This document shows, in pieces, positions 1 to 7,144 of a stretch of DNA of 64,000 bases. The translations under genes were made by a program, and so were the position numbers. Within the stretch, counting starts at the first letter, position 1. Each line of letters opens with the position of its first letter. The stretch is taken from contig JBGTQJ010000002.1 in the NCBI GenBank assembly GCA_041941305.1, forward strand, positions 248,001-312,000. The letters run 5' to 3'. The notes below the pieces were generated by a model, which did not search any database, was not told the DNA's origin, and saw only the letters and a program-made list of their open reading frames with translations. Source of the DNA: JANSWP01 sp041941305. GTDB lineage: Bacteria > Bacteroidota > Bacteroidia > Chitinophagales > Saprospiraceae.

Positions 1-292
1 GAGAAGATGGAGGGTAAGGCAGTAGATATTCTCTTGCTTTTTCAGTTGCATCTCTATCAACGCCAGCAAAAACAGTGACGAGATTGTCTGGTTTCTTATT
101 ATAACTTAGTGACATAATTGCTCCTGGACGAGCATTTGCCGCAGCACAACCACAAACAGAGTTAACAACAACCAATGTAGTACCTTCTTGGTTTTCAAAT
201 ACCTCTGAAACCCTTTCCTGAGTCTTGAGACTTTCAAAACCATAATCGTTTAGTTGTTTCGCCATTGGAGTGACTAATTCTATCGGATACAT
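1..292 (-). CDS. BrxA/BrxB family bacilliredoxin (3' end cut by window edge)
   Basis: The reverse strand from the ATG at 290-292 reads MYPIELVTPMAKQLNDYGFE and stays open for 97 codons to the left edge, so the C-terminus is missing. Residues 44-57 carry N-S-V-C-G-C-A-A-A-N-A-R-P-G, the CGC active-site motif (C47, C49) of the YphP/YqiW bacilliredoxin family. Family members are cytosolic thioredoxin-fold proteins of about 140 residues that remove low-molecular-weight thiols such as bacillithiol from oxidised proteins. That role is family knowledge; whether this organism makes bacillithiol cannot be told here. The gene is divergent from the small cytochrome-like gene at 569 and is unrelated to the polysaccharide cluster. 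Confidence 0.9.
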   Translation of the reverse strand, partial: MYPIELVTPMAKQLNDYGFESLKTQERVSEVFENQEGTTLVVVNSVCGCAAANARPGAIMSLSYNKKPDNLVTVFAGVDRDATEKAREYLLPYPPSS

Positions 293-395
293 ATTAATTG
301 ATTAATTATTTAAAAAAAAAGATTAGTTGACAGAAATGATTGTAAAAATAATTTCCGACTACTTTTTATTTATTGTTTATGAAATAAAACAAAGA

Positions 396-428
396 CAAAA
401 TTATAAGTTTTATACAACTGAAGTACAA
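396..428 (-). promoter_or_regulatory. Candidate Bacteroidota promoter for the bacilliredoxin gene
   Basis: On the minus strand TAATTTTG (403 down to 396) fits the TAnnTTTG -7 element, and TTG at 428-426 lies 22 bases upstream. This predicts a leader of roughly 95 bases before the ATG. It is based on consensus matching only. Confidence 0.35.
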
Positions 429-498
429 TGAAACGGTTGAAAAGTTTAGGAATTGAAGGATGTAAATGAAATCCTTTGTCGTCGAATAGGATAATTGT

Positions 499-531
499 TT
501 GCTTTCCAAAAGTATAATCACATTATATTTG
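499..531 (+). promoter_or_regulatory. Candidate Bacteroidota promoter for the cytochrome-like gene
   Basis: TATATTTG at 524-531 is an exact TAnnTTTG -7 element and TTG at 499-501 lies 22 bases upstream. Transcription would begin near 537. That leaves only about 10 bases before the ATG at 548, and about 30 before the alternative ATG at 569, which slightly favours the later start. Confidence 0.5.
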
Positions 532-568
532 AGCCAATTTCCAAATTATGATTTATAAAAACTTATTC

Positions 569-973
569 ATGAAACCTCTTCTCTTCTTCGCTACAATCGT
601 TCTTTTTATTTCAGTTTGCTTATCTCCCTCTTGTATGTCCAAAAAGCTGGAACAGATGGAACCAGAGGCTTGCGATACATTAATGAATATAACCTATGAT
701 GGGTTAGTGAAAACAATTATTAATGAAAGTTGTGCTTATAGTGGATGCCACGATGGAACGAATGGTATTGGTCCTGGGGATTATACAACTTTCAGTGGCT
801 TAAATCCCTTCCTTATTGATGGAAGTTTTGAAGAAAGGGTCATTACTCAGAAAGATGATGAAGTACTAGGAATGCCTCCTGACGTGTATCAGGAAACCCA
901 AAAAGCGGATCTTACGCAAGAGGAGTTGGACATTATACAATGTTGGATAAATGAAGGATATCCTGAAAATTGA
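569..973 (+). CDS. Small exported cytochrome c-like protein with CX4CH motif
   Basis: This 134-residue protein starts with a hydrophobic export segment (MKPLLFFATIVLFISVCLSP) followed by a cysteine that may be a lipoprotein anchor, although no clean lipobox is visible. The mature part has C-A-Y-S-G-C-H, a CX4CH variant of the heme c motif, and a later D-D-E-V-L-G-M-P-P stretch that supplies a possible methionine ligand. This pattern is seen in small Bacteroidota and Planctomycetes cytochrome-like domains, so a periplasmic or outer-membrane electron-transfer role is plausible. An upstream in-frame ATG at 548 would add seven residues. I chose 569 because it begins the signal peptide directly. 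The next gene begins 29 bases downstream. Confidence 0.7.
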   Translation: MKPLLFFATIVLFISVCLSPSCMSKKLEQMEPEACDTLMNITYDGLVKTIINESCAYSGCHDGTNGIGPGDYTTFSGLNPFLIDGSFEERVITQKDDEVLGMPPDVYQETQKADLTQEELDIIQCWINEGYPEN

Positions 974-1002
974 TTTATAAGAAAACTAAAACTATCATTG
1001 GA

Positions 1003-1452
1003 ATGAAGCGATATCTTTTTAGCACGCTATTCTTATTTTTTGTTGTAAGCTCATTTGCTCAAAAAGGACTTCCCGGACTTTGGGAAGGAAAGTTGACCTA
1101 CAGAGAAAAAGAATATAGGTTCGAAATTTTATTAAAAGTATTTAAAAACGGGAAGTTGGAAGGTAAGACCTATATCTACGAAACAGATAGGGATGTAGTG
1201 GAGGCTTCCGTTAACGGAAAAATTCATTCTGACCGTTCCATTAATTTATATGACTTAAAAGTAGATTATGTAGGACCATCAGAAGAGATTGAAATTTTTC
1301 CTAAAAATTATCAATTACTTTTTAAAAGGAGTCTTTGGGGCTCCACACTTGATGGTTTTTGGCAAGAACAAATGCCATATAGTTTAGACGAAAAAAGCAA
1401 AATTGGGAGGATATTTTTGAAAAGAGCAAAGCCAAAACCAGAAAAAGCATAA
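1003..1452 (+). CDS. Secreted protein of unknown function
   Basis: The ATG at 1003 begins a clear signal peptide, MKRYLFSTLFLFFVVSSFAQ, with probable cleavage after A-Q. The open frame extends upstream to a TTG at 970, but that would place a charged stretch before the signal. The mature part of about 130 residues is rich in beta-prone segments (GLWEGKLTYREKEYRFEI, GSTLDGFWQEQ) and recalls small lipocalin-like domains that open with a G-x-W motif. I do not recognise the family. It lies between a cytochrome-like gene and a DUF2147 gene; all three encode small exported proteins and may be co-transcribed. Confidence 0.65.
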   Translation: MKRYLFSTLFLFFVVSSFAQKGLPGLWEGKLTYREKEYRFEILLKVFKNGKLEGKTYIYETDRDVVEASVNGKIHSDRSINLYDLKVDYVGPSEEIEIFPKNYQLLFKRSLWGSTLDGFWQEQMPYSLDEKSKIGRIFLKRAKPKPEKA

Positions 1453-1512
1453 CCCAAATTGCTTGGTCAACATCATTAATAACCCTTGAAATAAATGCTG
1501 GAAGCTACTATT

Positions 1513-1935
1513 ATGAAAAACATTTCTTTAATCTTCTTACTTCTTTTTCTTTCGCAAACAATTATTGCTCAGTCTCCTGTTGGGACATGGAAAACAGTGG
1601 ATGACAATACTGGGGAAGAAAAATCTTATATTCAGATATCAGTAAGCTCAGGGAAGTATGTTGGAAAAATCTCCAAACTTTTACTCAATCCTCCAGATAC
1701 TACATGTGACGAATGTCCTGGAGATAAAAAAGATAAACCTTTAGTCGGAATGGAGATTCTTTGGGATTTGAAGCCTTATAAAGACCATTGGAGTTATGGT
1801 CAAATCATGGACCCTGAAAATGGAAAGACCTATAAATGTAGTATTTGGCTGGAAGGTGACGACTTGTTAAAGGTCAGGGGATACATAGGAATTTCGGCTT
1901 TAGGAAGAACTCAAACCTGGCATAGGGTGCAATAA
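1513..1935 (+). CDS. DUF2147 domain secreted protein
   Basis: The ATG at 1513 starts a signal peptide (MKNISLIFLLLFLSQTIIAQ). An in-frame TTG-type ORF start at 1495 is less likely. The mature protein begins P-V-G-T-W-K-T-V-D-D and continues with K-S-Y-I-Q-I, Y-V-G-K-I, G-M-E-I-L-W, D-P-E-N-G-K-T-Y and L-K-V-R-G-Y-I-G, ending G-R-T-Q-T-W-H-R. This order is the signature of the DUF2147 family, about 140 residues, common in Bacteroidota and Proteobacteria and of unknown biochemical function. Members are exported beta-barrel-like small proteins. A pair of cysteines (TTCDECPGD) inside the first half could form a disulfide. Confidence 0.85.
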   Translation: MKNISLIFLLLFLSQTIIAQSPVGTWKTVDDNTGEEKSYIQISVSSGKYVGKISKLLLNPPDTTCDECPGDKKDKPLVGMEILWDLKPYKDHWSYGQIMDPENGKTYKCSIWLEGDDLLKVRGYIGISALGRTQTWHRVQ

Positions 1936-2046
1936 TTTTTGTCAAGGTAATTTTTTTTTCTGCTTATACAATAATTGCGGTAGCCATATAGTTTAATAGG
2001 TGATTTTTTAAAAACAAATTATTATTCAATAACCAATACAAACTGT

Positions 2047-2283
2047 ATGAAGCAAAACTTTACTCAAAATGATCTTGTACGTTTCATTTACAAAGAAACA
2101 ACTGCCTCAGAAACTCTAGCAATTGGAGAATCATTGGGAAATGATGATGAACTGTATAGTCAATATGAGACCTTATTGGAAGGTTATTTAGAGCTTCCAA
2201 AAGTACAGTTCAGTCCTTCATCTAAAGTAATTCAAAAAGTGCTGGGTTATAATGAGCAAACTGCACTTGAAACACTACACTGA
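2047..2283 (+). CDS. Small conserved-looking acidic protein, function unknown
   Basis: This 78-residue protein begins MKQNFTQNDLVRFIYKETTA and is mostly helical and acidic, with no signal peptide or membrane segment. The N-terminal pattern (F-T-x-N-D-L-V-R-F-I-Y-K-E) resembles small proteins seen in many Bacteroidota genomes, and the organisation recalls the N-terminal part of anti-sigma-like proteins but without cysteines. No function can be assigned. It is followed 26 bases later by a strong terminator, so it is the last gene of its transcript. Confidence 0.65.
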   Translation: MKQNFTQNDLVRFIYKETTASETLAIGESLGNDDELYSQYETLLEGYLELPKVQFSPSSKVIQKVLGYNEQTALETLH

Positions 2284-2309
2284 GTTCTACTCACGGCGTA
2301 ATTTGTTCG

Positions 2310-2348
2310 AAGCCCTTAATGACAGACTTGTTCATTAAGGGCTTTTTT
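2310..2348 (+). terminator. Rho-independent terminator after the small gene at 2047
   Basis: A perfect 13-base stem (2310-2322 with 2332-2344) closes a 9-base loop and runs into a T tract at 2343-2348. Confidence 0.9.
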
Positions 2349-2706
2349 GTTTTTCATCAATAACACCAAATCAAGCGTAAATTTTGAGTTTAACTTTACA
2401 GAGCTTGCTATTGACCAATCCGTCTTTATAGGACTTTTTGTTTTCGATACATTTAAAACAAAAAATTTTGATTTTAAAGGAAGGAAATGCGATGAAAAGT
2501 ATTATTTTAGCAGCAGAATTATGATGTGTATCAATTTTTTAGCGACACTATTTGATTTTTTAACCAAAAAGGTTATTTTTGCATTGTATTTTAAAACAAA
2601 AGTTTGAAAATTTGAATTTCTGTTTTAAGATTTTAGGAATCAGGCCTTTACCTTTCTATCCATAATTTTTAGAATCTTAAAACAATCATGTTTAAATCCA
2701 GAATAT
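2349..2706. other. Intergenic region upstream of recA
   Basis: This stretch of about 358 bases is very AT-rich and holds no convincing gene. A reading frame of 86 codons crosses it but starts inside the preceding terminator, has no recognisable domain and has the composition of non-coding DNA. The only functional signal I see is the recA promoter candidate at 2552-2581. No LexA-like palindrome was found. Confidence 0.6.
2552..2581 (+). promoter_or_regulatory. Candidate recA promoter
   Basis: TTG at 2552-2554 and TATTTTTG at 2574-2581, 19 bases apart, match the Bacteroidota sigma-A pattern TTG-N19-TAnnTTTG. The predicted leader is about 120 bases. Confidence 0.55.
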
Positions 2707-3765
2707 ATGTCTTCCGATAAAGACTCCAAACTTAAGTCCTTAAAACTCACCTTAGATCGCCTTGATAAAACATATGGAAAGGGAACGGTTATGCGTTTAG
2801 GCGATAAAAAAGTTGTAGATGTAGATGCTATTCCAACAGGTTCATTAACCCTTGACATCGCATTGGGAGTTAATGGCTTTCCACGTGGTCGAATTATTGA
2901 GATTTATGGTCCTGAATCCTCAGGAAAAACAACACTTGCTATCCATGCTATTGCGGAATGCCAAAAACGCGGTGGAATTGCTGCTTTCGTAGATGCAGAA
3001 CATGCCTTTGATCGGACTTATGCAGAAGCACTAGGTGTCGATACAGAAAACTTGCTTATTTCGCAGCCAGACTATGGAGAACAAGCATTAGAAATTACAG
3101 AAAATTTGATCCGCTCAGGCGCAATAGATATTATTGTTATTGACTCGGTTGCGGCTTTGGTTCCACGAAGTGAAATCGAAGGGGAAATGGGAGACTCCAA
3201 AATGGGTTTGCAAGCAAGACTGATGTCTCAAGCTATGAGGAAATTAACGGGAACAATTGGTCGCACTGGCAGTTGCTGTATTTTTATCAATCAACTTCGT
3301 GAGAAGATTGGGGTGATGTTTGGAAATCCTGAAACGACTACTGGTGGGAATGCTTTGAAGTTTTATGCTTCTCAACGATTGGATATTAGAAAATCGGGAT
3401 CTGCACTAAAAGATAAGGAAGGAAATGTCGTTGGAAATCACGTAAAAGTAAAAGTAGTGAAAAATAAAGTTGCGCCTCCGTTCAGAATAGCTGAGTTTGA
3501 CATTATGTACGGGGAAGGGATCTCAAAAACAGGAGAAGTTTTGGATCTGGGTGTTGATCATGAAATTGTACAAAAAAGTGGTGCATGGTATAGTTATAAT
3601 GGAGCCAAAATAGCTCAGGGACGTGAGGCTGCCAAGCAATTTTTAAGAGATAATCCAGAAGCAGCACTAGAAATTGAAGAAAAGATTAAAATGAAAATAT
3701 TAGGAAAAGAAGTAGAAGATGAACTAAAAGGAAAACCTGAATTGAATGGTGTAACCGAAGGATAA
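2707..3765 (+). CDS. recA: RecA recombinase
   Basis: The product is full-length RecA (352 residues), the ATP-dependent strand-exchange protein for homologous recombination and SOS signalling. The Walker A motif G-P-E-S-S-G-K-T is at residues 68-75 and the Walker B segment I-I-V-I-D-S at 142-147. Downstream are the loop L1 region (E-I-E-G-E-M-G-D), the N-Q-L-R-E-K-I-G-V-M-F-G-N-P-E-T-T segment and loop L2 (T-T-G-G-N-A-L). The C-terminal tail is acidic and lysine-rich as usual. It has its own promoter candidate and is closed off by two hairpin terminators, so it is a monocistronic unit separate from the polysaccharide cluster that begins 250 bases later. Confidence 0.98.
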   Translation: MSSDKDSKLKSLKLTLDRLDKTYGKGTVMRLGDKKVVDVDAIPTGSLTLDIALGVNGFPRGRIIEIYGPESSGKTTLAIHAIAECQKRGGIAAFVDAEHAFDRTYAEALGVDTENLLISQPDYGEQALEITENLIRSGAIDIIVIDSVAALVPRSEIEGEMGDSKMGLQARLMSQAMRKLTGTIGRTGSCCIFINQLREKIGVMFGNPETTTGGNALKFYASQRLDIRKSGSALKDKEGNVVGNHVKVKVVKNKVAPPFRIAEFDIMYGEGISKTGEVLDLGVDHEIVQKSGAWYSYNGAKIAQGREAAKQFLRDNPEAALEIEEKIKMKILGKEVEDELKGKPELNGVTEG

Positions 3766-3797
3766 AGAATATATTTTCATAATAAAATTGGTACTTG

Positions 3798-3842
3798 ATG
3801 GGCTAAACCTGTTTTTGTTTTAACAGGTTTAGCCCATTTTTG
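3798..3842 (+). terminator. recA terminator, first of a tandem pair
   Basis: A perfect 16-base inverted repeat (3798-3813 with 3822-3837) encloses an 8-base loop and is followed by a T tract. Confidence 0.92.
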
Positions 3843-3856
3843 TTGGCAAATTAAAC

Positions 3857-3897
3857 AAAAAGCACTATGAGTACATATTCTACTCATAGTGCTTTTT
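3857..3897. terminator. Second tandem, potentially bidirectional terminator
   Basis: A perfect 17-base inverted repeat (3857-3873 with 3881-3897) with a 7-base loop has A5 on the left arm and T5 on the right arm, so it can terminate in both directions. It stands between recA and the cluster and could insulate one from the other. Confidence 0.85.
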
Positions 3898-3982
3898 GTT
3901 TATATTCATTTAATATTTAATAAAAGTGTTAAAGAATTGAATTATTCCAGGAAAATGGTTTTTTTTGCGTAAAATATTAGAG

Positions 3983-4005
3983 ATTGAGTAAAAATACTAC
4001 TCAAT
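3983..4005 (+). promoter_or_regulatory. Dyad just before the winged-helix regulator gene (candidate operator)
   Basis: Perfect 8-base arms ATTGAGTA (3983-3990) and TACTCAAT (3998-4005) flank a 7-base spacer and end 7 bases before the ATG at 4013. The site could be an autoregulatory operator for the winged-helix protein or a hairpin that covers the ribosome binding region. No canonical TAnnTTTG element was found between 3898 and 4012. Confidence 0.45.
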
Positions 4006-4012
4006 AAACAAT

Positions 4013-4561
4013 ATGCTAGAAACATTAATTTCATCCAAAACAAGAATAAAATTGCTGCTCAAGTTCTTTTTGAATAGCAATACTACTGCCTACCTACGTA
4101 GCTTAGAAAGTGAATTCGGTGAATCGACCAATGCTATAAGGTTGGAATTGAATCGCTTAGAAAATGCTGGAATGCTTTCTTCTTTCCTCTCTGGAAATAA
4201 AAAAATGTTTAAGGCAAATACAAAACATCCTCTTTTCAATGAAGTCCACAAGATTGTATTAAAGACAATAGGGCTTGATCATGTAATTGAAAATGTTATT
4301 AAAAGACTTGGAAAAGTGGAGAAGGTTTTTTTGGTGGGTGATTTTGCCCAAGGGCTTGATAGTTCAATAATTGATTTAATATTAATAGGAGACATAGATA
4401 AGAATTATTTAATTCAATTAGTAGATAAAGCAGAAGAGTTGGTAAAAAGGAAAATCAGGTATTTGATTTATAAACCTGAGGAGTTTAATGAATTAGAATA
4501 TAACATGACCCAGCCACAGCCATTGTTGCTTTGGCAAAAAGATTATGAAGATAATCAATGA
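4013..4561 (+). CDS. Winged-helix regulator with degenerate nucleotidyltransferase domain
   Basis: Residues 1-70 form a winged helix of the ArsR/MarR type (S-S-K-T-R-I-K-L-L-L-K-F-F-L then A-I-R-L-E-L-N-R-L-E-N-A-G-M-L), a likely DNA-binding domain. Residues 105-150 read V-F-L-V-G-D-F-A-Q-G-L-D-S-S-I-I-D-L-I-L-I-G, which resembles the G-S-x(10)-D-x-D core of Pol beta-type nucleotidyltransferases, but G-D replaces G-S and only one of the paired aspartates remains (D121). The domain is therefore probably non-catalytic and may sense a nucleotide. Such proteins are often the first gene of Bacteroidota polysaccharide loci. It overlaps the next gene by 4 bases (ATGA) and has an inverted repeat directly upstream. 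Confidence 0.8.
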   Translation: MLETLISSKTRIKLLLKFFLNSNTTAYLRSLESEFGESTNAIRLELNRLENAGMLSSFLSGNKKMFKANTKHPLFNEVHKIVLKTIGLDHVIENVIKRLGKVEKVFLVGDFAQGLDSSIIDLILIGDIDKNYLIQLVDKAEELVKRKIRYLIYKPEEFNELEYNMTQPQPLLLWQKDYEDNQ

Positions 4562-5256
4562 ATCGGGTTTTTGACATAACGATAATAGGTGCAGGAATAG
4601 TAGGATTGGCAACTGCATATAAGATTTCACTAAAAAATCCCAAGCTGAAAATAGCAATTATTGAAAAAGAAGAAGAAGTGGCAGCTCATCAGACCGGACA
4701 TAATAGTGGCGTAATTCACTCCGGAATTTATTATAAACCAGGAAGTCTAAAAGCAGTTAATTGCAGCAAAGGATACCAAGAACTATTGCATTTTTCAAAA
4801 GAGTATGGCATTGCCCATGATGTGTGTGGAAAAGTAATCGTTGCCACCCGAGATTGGGAAAAGCCCATTCTAGATAGAATTTACAAAAGAGAAGGATACA
4901 GCCGATGGGATATAAATATTCCAGAATTATTGGAGACCCTGGCTTATCCGGGATTTAGAAAACTGGCAATGATGTATTGGAAAACTGGGATGGGTGAATT
5001 GTATCGCTCCTATTCCAAAAGAGCATTTGTAAAAGCTTTGTAGCACCTTATTCCTGAAATTCAAAATGAAGATTTGAAAAGAGGTGGGACTGGTGTAAGA
5101 GCTCAGGCAATTAAGCCAGATGGAAAATTAGTTGATGATTTTTTAATCATTGAAAACAGAAAAGTAATTCATCTTTTAAATGCACCTTCACCTGCAGCTA
5201 CCTTTTCACTAGCCATAGGGGGTAGCATTGCAGCAAAAGCATTAGAAAAACTATAA
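4558..5256 (+). pseudogene. lhgO: Decayed L-2-hydroxyglutarate oxidase gene (internal deletion plus stop)
   Basis: The first 105 codons encode the FAD-binding N-terminus of an LhgO-type oxidase: G-A-G-I-V-G-L-A-T-A, then A-A-H-Q-T-G-H-N-S-G-V-I-H-S-G-I-Y-Y. After W-E-K-P-I-L-D-R-I-Y the sequence jumps to K-R-E-G-Y, which lies far downstream in intact LhgO, so about 170-180 codons are missing in frame. A TAG at 5041-5043 then interrupts the reading frame. The same frame continues with conserved G-V-R-A-Q-A, P-D-G-K-L-V-D-D-F and N-A-P-S-P-A-A-T up to the TAA at 5254-5256. The remains total 232 codons against about 400 for the family. The FAD domain is broken, so activity is not expected. Intact homologues oxidise L-2-hydroxyglutarate at the membrane. 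The upstream gene overlaps it by 4 bases. Confidence 0.92.
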
Positions 5257-5273
5257 AATAAAAACCAAAGTAC

Positions 5274-6563
5274 GTGTATCAAGAGCTAATAAAAAAAGAA
5301 AAGAAAATAGCGGTTTTAGGCTTGGGGTATGTTGGATTACCATTGGCATTGGTTTTCGCCAAAAAGTTCAGTGTAATTGGTTTTGACATTAATGAGGCTC
5401 GTGTAGAAATGATGAAGAATGGTATTGATCCTTCCAAAGAACTTGATGGAGAAGCTTTTGAGGATAAGGACATTGTTTTTACTGCAAGCCCAGAAGATTT
5501 GAAAGGGGCTCATTTCTTCGTAGTTGCTGTTCCAACCCCTATTGATGAGCATAAGAACCCAAACCTTAAGCCAGTATTGAGTGCTTCAAAAACTGTTGGT
5601 AAGGCTTTAAAAAAAGGAGATTATGTGGTTTTTGAATCCACGGTTTATCCAGGTTGTACAGAGGATGATTGCTTGCCGATACTTGAAAAAGAGTCGGGTT
5701 TGAAATTGGGAAAGGATTTTAAAATTGGCTATTCACCAGAAAGGATTAATCCAGGAGACAAGGAACACACCATAGAAAAAATCTTGAAGATTGTTTCAGG
5801 AAGTGATGAAGCCGCATTGGAAGAAATAGCCAAAGTTTACGGAGAAGTAATAATTGCAGGAATTTATAAGGCTGCTTCCATAAAAGTAGCTGAAGCAGCT
5901 AAAGTTATTGAAAATACACAAAGGGATATTAATATTTCTTTGATGAATGAATTGGCAATCATTTTTGATAAAATTGGAATAGATACACAAGAAGTCTTAA
6001 AAGCTGCAGGCACAAAGTGGAATTTCCTGCGATTTTTCCCCGGCTTGGTAGGGGGGCATTGTATTGGTGTAGATCCATACTATCTGGTACATAAATCCAA
6101 ACAAATTGGATACGATCCTCAAGTTATTTTGAGTGGACGTAGGATTAATGATAGCATGCCTGCCTTTATTGCCAAACGTTTGGTGCAGAAAATGATTCAA
6201 CAGGGGAAAAATCCACAAGACACAAAAGTGTTGGTCATGGGAATCACTTTTAAGGAAAACGTTTCTGATATCAGAAATTCAAAAGTGGCTGATCTGATTC
6301 GAGAGTTGATGGAATTTTCAATAAATGTTCACATAACAGATCCACATGCTTCTCCGAATGAAGTAGCCCATGAATACAAGTTGACACTGATTGACAATAT
6401 TTCAAATAATTATGATGCGGTGCTTGTAGCAGTAGCTCATAACGAATACAAGGAATTAAAGCACGATTATTTTAACGCTATTACTAGCGAAAAACCCATT
6501 CTGATGGACTTGAAAGGAATTTATGCTCCATCAGACAATGGAATTGATTATTGGAGATTGTAA
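5274..6563 (+). CDS. UDP-N-acetylhexosamine 6-dehydrogenase (WbpA/TviB/WbpO type)
   Basis: This NAD-dependent enzyme oxidises C6 of a UDP-N-acetylhexosamine to the uronic acid. The Rossmann motif V-L-G-L-G-Y-V-G-L-P is at residues 14-23, the central P-E-R-I-N-P-G at 155-161, and the catalytic cysteine is C263 in G-G-H-C-I-G-V-D-P-Y-Y. Its length of 429 is normal. The start is GTG at 5274, 17 bases after the remains of lhgO. The opening K-I-A-V-L-G-L-G-Y-V-G-L-P-L-A and the D-P-S-K-E-L segment are of the TviB/WbpO/WbpA group rather than classical WecC. Substrate (GlcNAc, GalNAc or ManNAc form) is not certain. With the WbpB/D/E/I-like genes downstream, UDP-GlcNAc oxidation is the best guess. 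Confidence 0.93.
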   Translation: MYQELIKKEKKIAVLGLGYVGLPLALVFAKKFSVIGFDINEARVEMMKNGIDPSKELDGEAFEDKDIVFTASPEDLKGAHFFVVAVPTPIDEHKNPNLKPVLSASKTVGKALKKGDYVVFESTVYPGCTEDDCLPILEKESGLKLGKDFKIGYSPERINPGDKEHTIEKILKIVSGSDEAALEEIAKVYGEVIIAGIYKAASIKVAEAAKVIENTQRDINISLMNELAIIFDKIGIDTQEVLKAAGTKWNFLRFFPGLVGGHCIGVDPYYLVHKSKQIGYDPQVILSGRRINDSMPAFIAKRLVQKMIQQGKNPQDTKVLVMGITFKENVSDIRNSKVADLIRELMEFSINVHITDPHASPNEVAHEYKLTLIDNISNNYDAVLVAVAHNEYKELKHDYFNAITSEKPILMDLKGIYAPSDNGIDYWRL

Positions 6564-6580
6564 GGTAAGAATCGAGCAAT

Positions 6581-7144
6581 ATGAAAGCCATGAATGCCCA
6601 GAAAGATACTGAAAACCACTTGGATGAAAATGAACCTCGATGGTTCGCAATTTATACCAATTATAAAAGAGAAAAACTCGTCCAACGCCTTTTGATACAA
6701 AAAGGGATTCATGCCTATTTACCCTTGCAAAAAGTTACTAGAAGATACAATCGAAAGATAAAGTATCTCGATTTACCTCTTATCAACTGCTATTTGTTTG
6801 TCAAAATTACACGGCCTGAATACGTTCCAGTTTTAGAAACTGAACATGTATTAAAGTTTATCAGGTTTTCAAAAAACTTGATTTCTATACCAGAAGAAGA
6901 AATTGAAATCATTAAAAAAGTGGTTGGGGAAGGAATTGAAGTTGAGGTGGAAACGACGACCTTTCGAGAAGGAGATGTTTTTGAGATTATTGGCGGGAAT
7001 TTGACTGGAATGCGAGGTAAGTTGATTTCTATTAAGGGTAAAAAACAGTTAATCATTGAATTAGAAAATATGGGTTATTCACTAAAAATAGGAATCGACC
7101 CTTCTTTGCTTAGGAAGATAAATTCAAGCTTGACTTATTCATAA
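6581..7144 (+). CDS. UpxY-type NusG-family transcription antiterminator
   Basis: The protein (187 residues) has an N-terminal NGN domain (R-W-F-A-I-Y-T-N-Y-K-R-E-K at about residues 21-33, then H-A-Y-L-P-L-Q-K-V-T-R-R-Y and P-L-I-N-C-Y-L-F-V-K). A C-terminal KOW-like segment follows (F-R-E-G-D-V-F-E-I-I-G-G-N-L-T-G-M-R-G-K). This is the layout of NusG paralogues such as RfaH and Bacteroides UpxY, which travel with RNA polymerase and let it read long polysaccharide operons. Its place near the front of a cluster of about 60 kb fits that job. Starts at 6581 and 6590 are both possible; I kept the first. A leader of 219 bases rich in hairpins follows. Confidence 0.93.
   Translation: MKAMNAQKDTENHLDENEPRWFAIYTNYKREKLVQRLLIQKGIHAYLPLQKVTRRYNRKIKYLDLPLINCYLFVKITRPEYVPVLETEHVLKFIRFSKNLISIPEEEIEIIKKVVGEGIEVEVETTTFREGDVFEIIGGNLTGMRGKLISIKGKKQLIIELENMGYSLKIGIDPSLLRKINSSLTYS

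Noticed and set aside
2347..2607. Open frame of 86 codons downstream of the terminator at 2310-2348
   Set aside because: It starts inside the terminator T tract, has no usual start context or recognisable domain, and its composition is like the flanking non-coding DNA; the recA promoter candidate lies inside it.
3898..4012. JUMPstart or ops element ahead of the cluster
   Set aside because: No GGCGGTAG-like ops motif or JUMPstart sequence is present, as expected for Bacteroidota.
5041..5043. Possible amber recoding, because both lhgO and the FkbM copy 3 carry an in-frame TAG
   Set aside because: Many intact genes in the window end with TAG (for example those ending at 32578, 37844 and 44052), lhgO also lacks about 170 codons and the FkbM gene also has a frameshift, so decay explains both better.
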